Source of the DNA: CAWBBA01 sp963729795
GTDB taxonomy: Bacteria; Desulfobacterota; Desulfomonilia; Desulfomonilales; Desulfomonilaceae
Direction: 5' to 3'
Assembly: GCA_963729795.1 (NCBI GenBank)
Contig: CAVSPC010000062.1
Coordinates: 1-64,000 of the forward strand
DNA length: 64,000 nucleotides
Under the pieces are notes generated by a model. It was not told the origin of the DNA and ran no database searches. It saw only the letters and a program-made list of their open reading frames with translations. A program made the position numbers and the translations under genes. The first letter of the stretch is position 1. Every line of letters begins with the position of its first letter. Positions 9,741 through 17,051 of this stretch are shown here, piece by piece.

Positions 9741-12089
9741 TCACTCGAAAACCAGTTCCACCACCGTCACTCCGTCGCCCCCCATTCGGATGTCGCCAGG
9801 CCGGAACCCCTTCACAAGTGCATGGCCGGAAAGATATTCCCAGACGGCTTTCTTCAAGCGGCCCGTCCCTTTCCCATGAATGATGTTCAGCGAAGGCAAC
9901 CCTCCCAAAACGGCTTCGTCAAGGGCTTTTTCAACAATGGGAAGAGCCTCATCGACCCTCAGGCCGATAACATTCAATTCCCATCTTGGGCTGACACGAG
10001 GGATATCTATCCTAACCTGTTCCTTTTTTGAAGAACTATTTTCGATGTTGCTCTGATCTAGAACTATCAGGTCGTCTGCATCCGCTCGAACTGTAAGACT
10101 GCCAATCCCTATCTCGACTTTTCCTCTGTCAAGCACTGCCTTGACTTTCCCTTCACGGCCCAATGACTTGAGCGTGACTCGAGAGCCGACCTGAGGCAAC
10201 GCCACCGGCTTTTCCAAGGGCGCCCCCAGTTTTGAGACGATTTCTTCCTTAATCCTGCCGAGTGTGTCGCGAGGATTGACCGCGATTTTGGTCCTTCTAA
10301 CTTTCAGGGATTGCATGAGATCGGCGATTTGTTTTTCTGCATTCCGAATAACGCCCCTAGCCTCTTTGCGAAACTCTTCAACAATTGAGTCCTTTTTAGA
10401 CATGACCGTATCCAACTCCACCTGAAGGTCTTGCCGTTTGGCAGCAAGATCTCTTCGCAGGTTTTCCACCTCGGCAAGCTGTTGGCGCAAACCCTCGATC
10501 AGCTTTGAGCTGCCGCCCGCGGCTTTGTCCGCGTATCTTCTTGCAGCATTCACTACACTTGGAGCAAGGCCGATGCGCTCCGCGGTAACGATGGCGTGGG
10601 ATTCGCCCGGCAAATTGTAGAGGAGCCGAAAAGTCGGGGCCAGCGTGGTCGGATGAAACTCTACACTAACGTTGTTTACATCACGTCGGGACAGCGCATA
10701 GGCTTTGAGATGTGTCAAATGCGTTGTAACCAGAACTTGAGCCCCTCGACTTATCAATTCGTCCATGACAGCCATGGCCAAGGCCGAACCCTCCTCCGGA
10801 TCGGTGGCCCCACCAAGCTCATCGAGCAGGACAAGATCTCCTCTGGACGCGCTATCTACAATCGCTTTGATCCTCAGCATGTGCCCGGAAAAGGAAGATA
10901 TACGCCCTTTGATGTCTTGTTCGTCGCCGATATCTACCATGATGCGCGTGAAAAGCTGTATCTCAGTCCCCTCTCGGGCGGGCAGCAATACCCCACAACG
11001 TGCCATGAGCGGAAACAAACCTGCTATCTTCAAGGCCACGGTCTTTCCCCCCATATTGGGTCCGCTGACTACCGTGGCCTTAGTGGCAGGGTCCTGGATC
11101 AGATCCATCGGGACGACTTCGGTCTCTCCTCCAGCCAAGAGGAGAGGATGCCGTGCACCGATGATGCGAAAACCTTCGGAGACCAGGACCGGCGAGACGG
11201 AAGAAGTTGCCACAGCGTATAGAGCGCGAGCCTGAAAGGCATCGAGCCACGCGAGGATTCTATAATCCTCGAGAATAATGCCCCGCTCGGATCGGATTTC
11301 TTCTGTAAGCTCCACGAAGATCCTGTAAATTTCCTCTCGTTCCTCATCCATCAGGGAGGCCACTTGATTATTCAGATCTACCACGTGGAGGGGTTCCACA
11401 TATACGGACGCGCCACTGTGAGAGTGATCGTGGACGATCCCGTCGAGCAGGCCTTTGAACTCGGGCCTGAGGAGTATCACATAGCGGTCATTGCGAAGCG
11501 TGATGTAGTCCTCTTGCACAACGCGGGCCAGATCGCGATCTCGGATAATCGCATCCAGCCTCTTGTGAATCCGCTCCCGCATCGCATTGGTACGCTCGTG
11601 GATCTCCTTGAGACGTGGGCTCGCAGTAGGCCTCACGACGCCATTTTCGTCAAAGACACTGCGGATATGGTCCTCCAAGAGTGGCGCTCCACTGATCTTT
11701 AGCGATTCTTGCCTGAGCAGTTCGAATCTTTCTTCCAGCCTTAACAAGCGGTTCTGCACGTGGCGCGCAGTGGCCAGCAGATCGGCTGTCGAGAGGATCT
11801 CCTCTGCATCCAGAACGGCCGCGGGATTATCCAACCGCGCCATTATGCCTTCCATCGGCAGTAGAGATGCCAGTCCAAGCGGGCCGTCAAGACTGACCAT
11901 TTCCCTGAGTTCAGTCACGACGTCGAGGCTGAACTTGACGCGATCGGCTTCGTGTTCGGGAAATGAGGAGAGCACAGCCGCTTTTCCGGGTTGGGAAAGC
12001 GCGTGAATGGCTATTTCGTCCAGAACCGCCGGGAGTTCCAGTGAAATCAGACTTTCAGAAACTACATCGAACACAGATTCGTCACTCAT
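9741..12089 (-). CDS. mutS2: Endonuclease MutS2 (MutS-family ATPase with Smr domain)
   Basis: MutS2 acts on branched DNA or, as later work shows, on collided ribosomes; it lacks the mismatch-recognition domain of MutS. The 782 residues show the MutS core, Walker A (VSGPNMGGKT, about 345), Walker B and signature region (VLLDELGGATDPEEGSALAM), a long coiled coil (about 520-620), a KOW-like segment (VGSRVTLKSLGREGKVKAVL) and a C-terminal Smr domain with the HGKGTG motif. The start ATG at 12089 has only a weak RBS. It is followed by a repeat-rich gap before dnaG. All key motifs are present. Confidence 0.96.
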   Translation of the reverse strand: MSDESVFDVVSESLISLELPAVLDEIAIHALSQPGKAAVLSSFPEHEADRVKFSLDVVTELREMVSLDGPLGLASLLPMEGIMARLDNPAAVLDAEEILSTADLLATARHVQNRLLRLEERFELLRQESLKISGAPLLEDHIRSVFDENGVVRPTASPRLKEIHERTNAMRERIHKRLDAIIRDRDLARVVQEDYITLRNDRYVILLRPEFKGLLDGIVHDHSHSGASVYVEPLHVVDLNNQVASLMDEEREEIYRIFVELTEEIRSERGIILEDYRILAWLDAFQARALYAVATSSVSPVLVSEGFRIIGARHPLLLAGGETEVVPMDLIQDPATKATVVSGPNMGGKTVALKIAGLFPLMARCGVLLPAREGTEIQLFTRIMVDIGDEQDIKGRISSFSGHMLRIKAIVDSASRGDLVLLDELGGATDPEEGSALAMAVMDELISRGAQVLVTTHLTHLKAYALSRRDVNNVSVEFHPTTLAPTFRLLYNLPGESHAIVTAERIGLAPSVVNAARRYADKAAGGSSKLIEGLRQQLAEVENLRRDLAAKRQDLQVELDTVMSKKDSIVEEFRKEARGVIRNAEKQIADLMQSLKVRRTKIAVNPRDTLGRIKEEIVSKLGAPLEKPVALPQVGSRVTLKSLGREGKVKAVLDRGKVEIGIGSLTVRADADDLIVLDQSNIENSSSKKEQVRIDIPRVSPRWELNVIGLRVDEALPIVEKALDEAVLGGLPSLNIIHGKGTGRLKKAVWEYLSGHALVKGFRPGDIRMGGDGVTVVELVFE

Positions 12090-12236
12090 GGTCCGTAATT
12101 TCGTGGATGGGCGCGCTGATTCGTCGGCGAGAAACGGAAAGCCGGCACAAGCCCGCAGAGTCTAGAAATCAAACATCTATCTGAAATGCTGTCGGTCAGC
12201 CTCAAACCAGGCCATATCTGGTCGTTCGGTCCGCCA

Positions 12237-13034
12237 TCAGTCTTGCCGGCAAGGTGCAGTGCCGAACCCGGATAAGCGTACCGGTATTCCCTGCGAGGCC
12301 AGGTACTCCTTCAATTCTAGGATGGGGATTTCCCGGTAATGGAAGATCGAGGCAGCGAGGACCGCGTCAGCATTGGCGTGAATAATGGCGTCTCTCAGGT
12401 GTTCGGCTGTTCCCGCCCCGCCCGAGGCAATCACGGGAATTCCAACAATTTCCGTTACCGCCCGGGTCATTGGGAGGTCATATCCAGCCTTTGTTCCATC
12501 CGCATCCATGCTTGTCAAAAGGATCTCGCCGGCGCCGAGATCCTCAACCCTCTTCGCCCATTCCAAGCAGTCTATGCCGGTCATGGTTCGTCCGCCGTGA
12601 ACGGAAATCTCGTAGCCTGAGGCAGTTTTCCCGGTTTTCTTGGCGTCGATTGCGACCACTATACATTGACTGCCGAACATCAGTGAGGATTGCCGGATGA
12701 TCTCCGGATCTTCCACCGCGGCAGTGTTTAGGGAAACCTTGTCAGCCCCGGCCTTCAAAAGAGCCCTGATGTCCGCGGTGTCACGGATTCCGCCACCTAC
12801 GGTAAGAGGCATGAAAACCTCGTCGGCCGTGCTGGCAACCACATCCAGGATAATCTTGCGTTTCTCGTGCGAGGCCGTAATATCCAAGAATACGAGTTCG
12901 TCAGCACCTTCGGCGTCATAGAACCGGGCGTTTTCCACAGGGTCCCCGGCATCGCGCAAGTTGACGAAGTTTACCCCTTTTACGACTCGCCCATCGCGCA
13001 CATCAAGACACGGGATGATTCGTTTAGCGAGCAT
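12237..13034 (-). CDS. hisF: Imidazole glycerol phosphate synthase subunit HisF
   Basis: Cyclase subunit that, with HisH, makes IGP and AICAR in histidine biosynthesis. The TIM-barrel sequence begins MLAKRIIPCLDVRDGRVVKG with catalytic Asp11; the second catalytic Asp is in VVAIDAKK (about 130). The phosphate-binding loops GGGIRD and ASGGAG are present. At 265 aa it is slightly longer than usual (about 252-258), with an extra C-terminal tail. The start ATG lies inside the end of hisA (11-nt overlap), with AGAGGAA as RBS, so translation is coupled. No hisH is in the window. Confidence 0.97.
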   Translation of the reverse strand: MLAKRIIPCLDVRDGRVVKGVNFVNLRDAGDPVENARFYDAEGADELVFLDITASHEKRKIILDVVASTADEVFMPLTVGGGIRDTADIRALLKAGADKVSLNTAAVEDPEIIRQSSLMFGSQCIVVAIDAKKTGKTASGYEISVHGGRTMTGIDCLEWAKRVEDLGAGEILLTSMDADGTKAGYDLPMTRAVTEIVGIPVIASGGAGTAEHLRDAIIHANADAVLAASIFHYREIPILELKEYLASQGIPVRLSGFGTAPCRQD

Positions 13035-13761
13035 TTCCTCTTTCTGTCAATTCAATGGCTTCGTTCAAGTCTATGGTCCCTTCGTAAAGAGCCCTTCCGA
13101 TTATAATGCCAATTACCCCATCTTTTTCAAGGGGGAGGATTTCTTTAACATCTGACAAAGTGGACACCCCTCCCGATAGAATGACCGGAGAGGAAGTATG
13201 CCGTGCAAAACCCCTCGTGGCCTCGATGTTTGGACCAAGCATCATCCCGTCTCTCGCAATATCCGTATAAATGAATGCCACGGGCCGGGCCGAAACGAAG
13301 CGCGCTGCCAAATCGGATGCTTTGATATGTGCGGATTGGGTCCAGCCTTCAACCGCTACTTCTCCGGATCGGGCGTCAATCCCGATGGCCACTTTGCCGG
13401 GGAAGAGGGACAAATACGTCAAGACGAGGTCCGGGTTCCTTGCAGCCACGGTGCCGAGAATGACAGTGTCCACTCCAATGTCGAGGTACATCCGGATAGT
13501 TTCATCACTTCTGATGCCGCCTCCAACCTGGACGGGTACGTGCACTTCTTTCACAATAGCTTGGATTTGGGCAAGATTTTTTGGTCTACCGTCCACGGAG
13601 CCATCCAAGTCCACCACGTGGATACGTGCGGCCCCCAGGCTTTCCCAAAGACGGGCTTGCGCGCAGGGATCCTCGTTGAACACTGTGGGGGCGTCCATCC
13701 TACCCTGACGGAGCCGGACACACTTGCCTTCTTTCAGATCAATAGCGGGGATAACAATCAT
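13024..13761 (-). CDS. hisA: Phosphoribosylformimino-5-aminoimidazole carboxamide ribotide isomerase HisA
   Basis: Amadori isomerase that converts ProFAR to PRFAR, just before HisF/HisH in histidine synthesis. TIM barrel with the half-barrel repeats of the family: PAIDLKEGKCVRLRQG with catalytic Asp, HVVDLDGS, GGGIRSDETI, and IYTDIARDGMMLGPN with the second catalytic Asp. Length is 245 aa. It overlaps hisF by 11 nt and is the first gene of the pair. A strong terminator of the upstream gene lies at 13784-13808, so hisAF must have its own promoter in a very short gap or rely on readthrough. Confidence 0.97.
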   Translation of the reverse strand: MIVIPAIDLKEGKCVRLRQGRMDAPTVFNEDPCAQARLWESLGAARIHVVDLDGSVDGRPKNLAQIQAIVKEVHVPVQVGGGIRSDETIRMYLDIGVDTVILGTVAARNPDLVLTYLSLFPGKVAIGIDARSGEVAVEGWTQSAHIKASDLAARFVSARPVAFIYTDIARDGMMLGPNIEATRGFARHTSSPVILSGGVSTLSDVKEILPLEKDGVIGIIIGRALYEGTIDLNEAIELTERGNAR

Positions 13762-13783
13762 TAGGGGGTATCGGCTGGTCGGA

Positions 13784-13808
13784 ATAAAAAAGCCCCCAGT
13801 GGGGGCTT
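13784..13808 (-). terminator. Rho-independent terminator
   Basis: On the minus strand AAGCCCCC-ACT-GGGGGCTT forms an 8-bp perfect stem with a 3-nt loop, followed directly by a T-run. It lies just after the Pro-rich protein gene (stop at 13832) and before hisA (start 13761), so it ends transcription of the Pro-rich pair. Confidence 0.9.
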
Positions 13809-13831
13809 AATTATTCCACATTACCTTTCTG

Positions 13832-14212
13832 TTATTCAACAGGCAGGTAGTAAACGAAGGGTGGCCAAGGCACAACAAACTTCCACATAGGTACCGCTAC
13901 TGGAATGGGGGGAGGCGGCGGAGGGCAGCCATACCCACAGGGCGGAGCGCAAGGTGGAGGCGGAGGCGGCGCAGGATACTGCATTTTAACTTCGATGGCC
14001 GTTGTCAGGTGCGGTTTGCACTTCACAGGCCTTACTTTGCATGGTGCTGGGGGCGGCGGAGCGCACATGCCTCCTACACATGGGGGGGCCGACGCCGGCA
14101 TCACCGCTGGCTGGGGAGCCGGAATTGCACCCGTTGATGTCTCGGCCCATACCATGCCCGCCGCAGCCACGACGATCAGGATGAACCCGAGAATTCCTAG
14201 CTTTTTAACCAT
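13832..14212 (-). CDS. Exported proline/cysteine-rich small protein
   Basis: A 126-residue protein with a clear Sec signal peptide (MVKKLGILGFILIVVAAAGM, cleavage probably after VWA). The mature part is dominated by proline blocks, several with five or six consecutive Pro, and by Cys residues in CVGGMC, PCKVRPVKCK and CGYGC settings. It ends in an aromatic tail (WPPFVYYLPVE). The RBS is GGAGGATGAGGGT. The upstream gene shares the same leader pattern, RBS and composition, so the two are tandem paralogues in layout. Likely a periplasmic or surface protein; I recognise no domain. A terminator follows. Confidence 0.75.
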   Translation of the reverse strand: MVKKLGILGFILIVVAAAGMVWAETSTGAIPAPQPAVMPASAPPCVGGMCAPPPPAPCKVRPVKCKPHLTTAIEVKMQYPAPPPPPPCAPPCGYGCPPPPPPIPVAVPMWKFVVPWPPFVYYLPVE

Positions 14213-14290
14213 ACCCTCATCCTCCTTTCGACAAACTCATTATATCTGAGCAAATTCTTTCTTCTCTAAGCAGTCCTCTGTCGCGGCAGC

Positions 14291-14794
14291 CTACTTATGC
14301 ACCTTGCAAGGCATGGGGGGCGGCGGAGCCATGGGGACAGGCCCGCAAACCGGTTTCATCTTCACATAGTTGGCCTTCACGTACACGCAGCGCGGAACCT
14401 TGTGGGTCTGGCAGCAGGGATCCATGAACGTATCGAAATGCTCGTTCTTGATCTCCACGGCAGGCACCAGCCACTCGTACCGGCCTAGCGCTATAGGATT
14501 GGGAAAGCACTGGGGATTGCCGTAAAAGGCAAGCGGAGTGCGGGGCCAAGCGACCCCTGCCAGGTAAGGAGCGACCACTCTGACCCGCCGCAGTTGGGCA
14601 GGCACAGGAACGATCTCTTCCTTTACTTGAGAATAGTTAGTGGCAGCAGGTCCACACATGGGCGGGGGTCCTGGAGGTCCAGGCATATACGACGGACAGG
14701 CAGGCGCAGGGGGACCGCCAGCAAGTGCAATCACCGAGCTAGCGCCGCACAACGCGAGAACCAACAGGCTCAGAAGAAACAAACGTTTAACCAT
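14291..14794 (-). CDS. Exported proline/cysteine-rich protein, upstream partner of the 13832 gene
   Basis: The start MVKRLFLLSLLVLALCGASS at 14794 has the RBS AAAGGAGGATTGAGGGT, nearly identical to that of the next gene. A signal peptide is followed by a Pro/Gly/Cys region (GPPAPACPSYMPGPPGPPPM), a non-repetitive central domain of about 90 residues (RRVRVVAPYLAGVAWPRTPL, then YEWLVPAVEIKNEHFDTFMD), a Cys pair, and a Pro-rich, Cys-containing end that again has PCKV. Length is 167 aa. The central domain is unlike its neighbour's. It probably forms a two-gene operon ending at the terminator at 13784. Function unknown. Confidence 0.75.
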   Translation of the reverse strand: MVKRLFLLSLLVLALCGASSVIALAGGPPAPACPSYMPGPPGPPPMCGPAATNYSQVKEEIVPVPAQLRRVRVVAPYLAGVAWPRTPLAFYGNPQCFPNPIALGRYEWLVPAVEIKNEHFDTFMDPCCQTHKVPRCVYVKANYVKMKPVCGPVPMAPPPPMPCKVHK

Positions 14795-14916
14795 ACCCTC
14801 AATCCTCCTTTCAACAGTTCCTCCCGACAACGTTCGGGAGACCCGTAAAAACATTCCCGGATAGAATCCGATTATATTCCGGAATGTATTTTTGGTACCA
14901 AATCAACTACGTAATG

Positions 14917-15030
14917 TCAAGCTCTTTTTTGCTTAACACCTTTAGGGCCGCCTTCTTTAAGGCGCCTCACCTCACTCTCTGTTAAGGCGCCGCGCTCTTT
15001 TTCGGGCGCTTCGCCTGGCGCATTAGCCAT
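14917..15030 (-). CDS. Possible 37-residue small protein
   Basis: An ATG-started frame in the 468-nt gap between fabG and the Pro-rich pair encodes a highly charged peptide (MANAPGEAPEKERG, then ALTESEVRRLKEGG, ending KQKRA). Its composition looks coding-like, but there is no good RBS. Its stop codon overlaps a perfect TTGACA (minus strand), which with TACCAA 17 nt downstream could be the promoter of the Pro-rich pair. A minus-strand TATAAT also occurs near 14870. The rest of the gap (14795-14916 and 15031-15262) shows nothing else. Confidence 0.3.
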   Translation of the reverse strand: MANAPGEAPEKERGALTESEVRRLKEGGPKGVKQKRA

Positions 15031-15262
15031 GCGCTGGTTGTGTCGGTAGATCTCTAAGCTTATTCAAAGGTTTACTACAGTAACTATTCTCTAGCAGATG
15101 CCCTGCGACAAGTCAATGTTTTTTTTGCGGCTCGATCATGATGAACTCTCCCACCGCAGCTTGGCCGAAAGGCTCTTGGCACGAAAACCTCGTCGAGTTC
15201 TACTCAAAGAGTCAGCCCTCGATGACCTTTCTGCAGCCGCTTGGCAGGCACCAGCCGACGCC

Positions 15263-16015
15263 TTATATCATCCCATAGCCTCCGTCCACACAGAGAACCT
15301 GGCCGGTAATATAATCCGATTCGTTGGACGCGAAGAAGACAAAAGCCGGGCTAATGTCGTCGGGGCCCGCAAATCTTTTCAGGAGTATCCTATTCATATA
15401 GATCTCGGAAAGCTTTTCGTCGGAACGGATCTTCTCGGTCATGTCAGTTTCCACGATGCCCAGTGAAATTACATTAGCGCACACATTGTATCGCGCTAAC
15501 TCCCTGGCAACGCTTTTGGTAAAGCTGAGGATGCCCCCTTTTGCAGCGGCATAGTTGACTTGACCTACAGTACCTACCAATCCGGCCACTGAACTTACAT
15601 TAATGACTTTTCCGTAGCTCTGTTCCTTGAAATACTTGCAAGCCGCTTGAGTACACAGGAACGGGCCCTTCAGGTGCGCGTCGACCACCGCGTTCCATTC
15701 ATCTTCCGTCATCTTGTGCAACATTGCCGGGCGAGTAAACCCCGCATTGTTCACAAGTATGTCGAGCCTCCCGAAATTCTCCTTGGCCGCGGCCATCATA
15801 CTTTCGACCTCCGCTTTTCGGGCCACATCAGCGCGGATGGCCACAGATTTTCTCCCCATCGCGCGGATAGTTTCAACCAGTTCCAGAGCTTGGCCTTCGC
15901 TGGAAGAGTAGTTTACGAGCACGTCTGCACCTGCTTTTGCAAAAGCCAGTGCGACGTTGCGCCCTACCCCTCTGCTGCTGCCAGTGACTACCGCTGCTTT
16001 GCCGGCTAGTTTCAT
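15263..16015 (-). CDS. SDR-family oxidoreductase, FabG-like 3-oxoacyl-ACP reductase
   Basis: NAD(P)-dependent short-chain dehydrogenase of 250 aa. The Rossmann glycine motif VTGSSRGVGRNVA is at residues 10-22, NNAGF near 89, the catalytic Ser in NVSSVAG, and YAAAK as the Tyr-Lys pair; the protein ends DGGYGMI like FabG proteins. The RBS GAGGAGGCGCT supports the ATG. It stands alone rather than in a fab cluster, so it could reduce another 3-keto or hydroxy substrate; SDR substrate cannot be read from sequence alone. A terminator and probable small RNA lie just upstream. Confidence 0.85.
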   Translation of the reverse strand: MKLAGKAAVVTGSSRGVGRNVALAFAKAGADVLVNYSSSEGQALELVETIRAMGRKSVAIRADVARKAEVESMMAAAKENFGRLDILVNNAGFTRPAMLHKMTEDEWNAVVDAHLKGPFLCTQAACKYFKEQSYGKVINVSSVAGLVGTVGQVNYAAAKGGILSFTKSVARELARYNVCANVISLGIVETDMTEKIRSDEKLSEIYMNRILLKRFAGPDDISPAFVFFASNESDYITGQVLCVDGGYGMI

Positions 16016-16078
16016 AGCGCCTCCTCATTAACTTTACAGTTGCACGCGGGTGGCAGGAAGCTTAACAGGGAAAAACGC

Positions 16079-16108
16079 AAAAAAAAAGCCCCGAGAGGGA
16101 CTCGGGGC
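16079..16108 (-). terminator. Rho-independent terminator of the putative small RNA
   Basis: Minus strand GCCCCGAG-TCCCT-CTCGGGGC makes an 8-bp perfect, GC-rich stem with a 5-nt loop followed by nine T. It faces fabG but lies 60 nt before its start, so it ends a separate transcript. Confidence 0.9.
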
Positions 16109-16226
16109 GTGAAAGGAGGTATGGATATGGGTTATGTGCCTTTTTGCGCCCGCAAATCTCACCGCACGGGCTGCCATGATGCGGAATTGTGTTGAGATTG
16201 TGCGATACGCTTGCCACATAACCCCT
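16079..16226 (-). ncRNA. Putative structured small RNA with exposed anti-Shine-Dalgarno sequence
   Basis: On the minus strand a 10-bp perfect closing stem (GGGTTATGTG at 16215-16224 on the plus complement, paired with CACATAACCC at 16129-16138) encloses about 75 nt. Inside are a large two-sided internal loop, a second stem (AATCTCA/TGAGATT plus GCA/TGC) and an apical CCGCA/TGCGG hairpin. Between the closing stem and the terminator at 16079 lies ACCTCCTTTC, identical to the 3' end of 16S rRNA. A weak TTGCAA-15-GATAAG promoter precedes it. The rod-bubble-rod shape recalls 6S RNA, but it is too short and lacks other 6S features. No known RNA family is recognised. Confidence 0.45.
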
Positions 16227-16336
16227 TATCCAATACGACACGCCCTTGCAAGAAAGGTTCCGAAATTTTCTCGATCAGGATATTTTTTGGTAAGTTATTG
16301 GTTTATTTAACCAAAGTCGTTGTCGGACATAGCAAT

Positions 16337-16879
16337 TCACGGCGTGTACACTATCACAAGCAATATGGTCTGTTTACTGCTGAGATTCCTTAGGTTATGC
16401 GTGATACCTGAATTGAAATGTAAACTCCCTCCCTTTTTCACCACATTTATTTCTTCCCCCACCTGAATCTCCACTCTCCCTTCAACCACGTAAACAAACT
16501 CCTCACCCTCATGCTTGTAAGCAACCATTTCGTGCTGCTTCTTCGGGTCTAGTGTGACAAGATACGCCCACAGATGTTTGTCCTCCGCGCCCGGGGTCAA
16601 AGTTTTATAAGAATATGCCTTGGTGCGCTTACTGTAGCTTTGCCGGCGCTCTTTCTTCTTTGCATCCGACAGCAAGGAGGAAGAGTCCACGGCAAGCCCT
16701 CTGGATATCTGTATCAACACGCCCACCGGTGGAGAAACCTTTCCATCTTCTATTTCCTGAAGGTACTCGGGCGCGTAACCGGTCTGGTGAGCAAGCTGTT
16801 CAATCTCTATATTTTGCCGCTCTCTCATTGTCCGGATGCGCTCTCCAAGACTTTGTCCTTTGGCGGGCTTTCTCGGCAT
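16337..16879 (-). CDS. XRE-family transcriptional regulator with C-terminal cupin domain
   Basis: An N-terminal helix-turn-helix of the XRE type (GERIRTMRERQNIEIEQLAH, about 10-65) is joined to a small cupin (HEMVAYKHEGEEFVYVVEGR and GDS-like HFNSGITHNLRN region, about 110-180). Such proteins regulate metabolic operons in response to a small ligand bound in the cupin. The start at 16879 is chosen because AGGAGAAGGGTC precedes it; the frame is open to 16903. Length is about 180 aa. It could control the adjacent acyl-CoA dehydrogenase gene, but the sequence does not show it. No signal peptide. Confidence 0.88.
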   Translation of the reverse strand: MPRKPAKGQSLGERIRTMRERQNIEIEQLAHQTGYAPEYLQEIEDGKVSPPVGVLIQISRGLAVDSSSLLSDAKKKERRQSYSKRTKAYSYKTLTPGAEDKHLWAYLVTLDPKKQHEMVAYKHEGEEFVYVVEGRVEIQVGEEINVVKKGGSLHFNSGITHNLRNLSSKQTILLVIVYTP

Positions 16880-16907
16880 GACCCTTCTCCTAGTAACCAT
16901 CACTTAC

Positions 16908-16975
16908 GTGTGGCAGGCTTTCCAGCCTGCCTTTTGCTAAACTTGGCTGATGGCAGGTTGGAAAGCCTGCCACAC
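16908..16975. repeat. Inverted pair of GGCAGGC palindromes
   Basis: GTGTGGCAGGCT...AGCCTGCC at 16908-16931 and GGCAGGTT...AGCCTGCCACAC at 16952-16975 are hairpins and also inverted copies of one another, with a 20-nt spacer. Same family as 9603-9674. Confidence 0.7.
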
Positions 16976-17051
16976 AGGTTTAATGACACTTTCCGGCTGA
17001 AAACTGAATGTCTACTTCTCCGATTACGTGGCTATTGCTCCCGACGTTGAG

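Noticed and set aside
15098..15466. 122-codon plus-strand frame antisense to the fabG-like gene
   Set aside because: Mostly overlaps the coding region of the SDR gene on the opposite strand; the SDR motifs prove the minus frame.
16034..16219. Minus-strand 61-codon frame over the small RNA region
   Set aside because: It runs through the closing stem and the terminator hairpin and T-run, and has no RBS; the RNA structure explains the sequence better.
16079..16226. Assignment of the small RNA as 6S or SRP RNA
   Set aside because: The SRP core GGTCAGG...GGAAGCAGCC is absent, and the length (about 150 nt including terminator) and loop sequence do not fit 6S; left as an unknown structured RNA.
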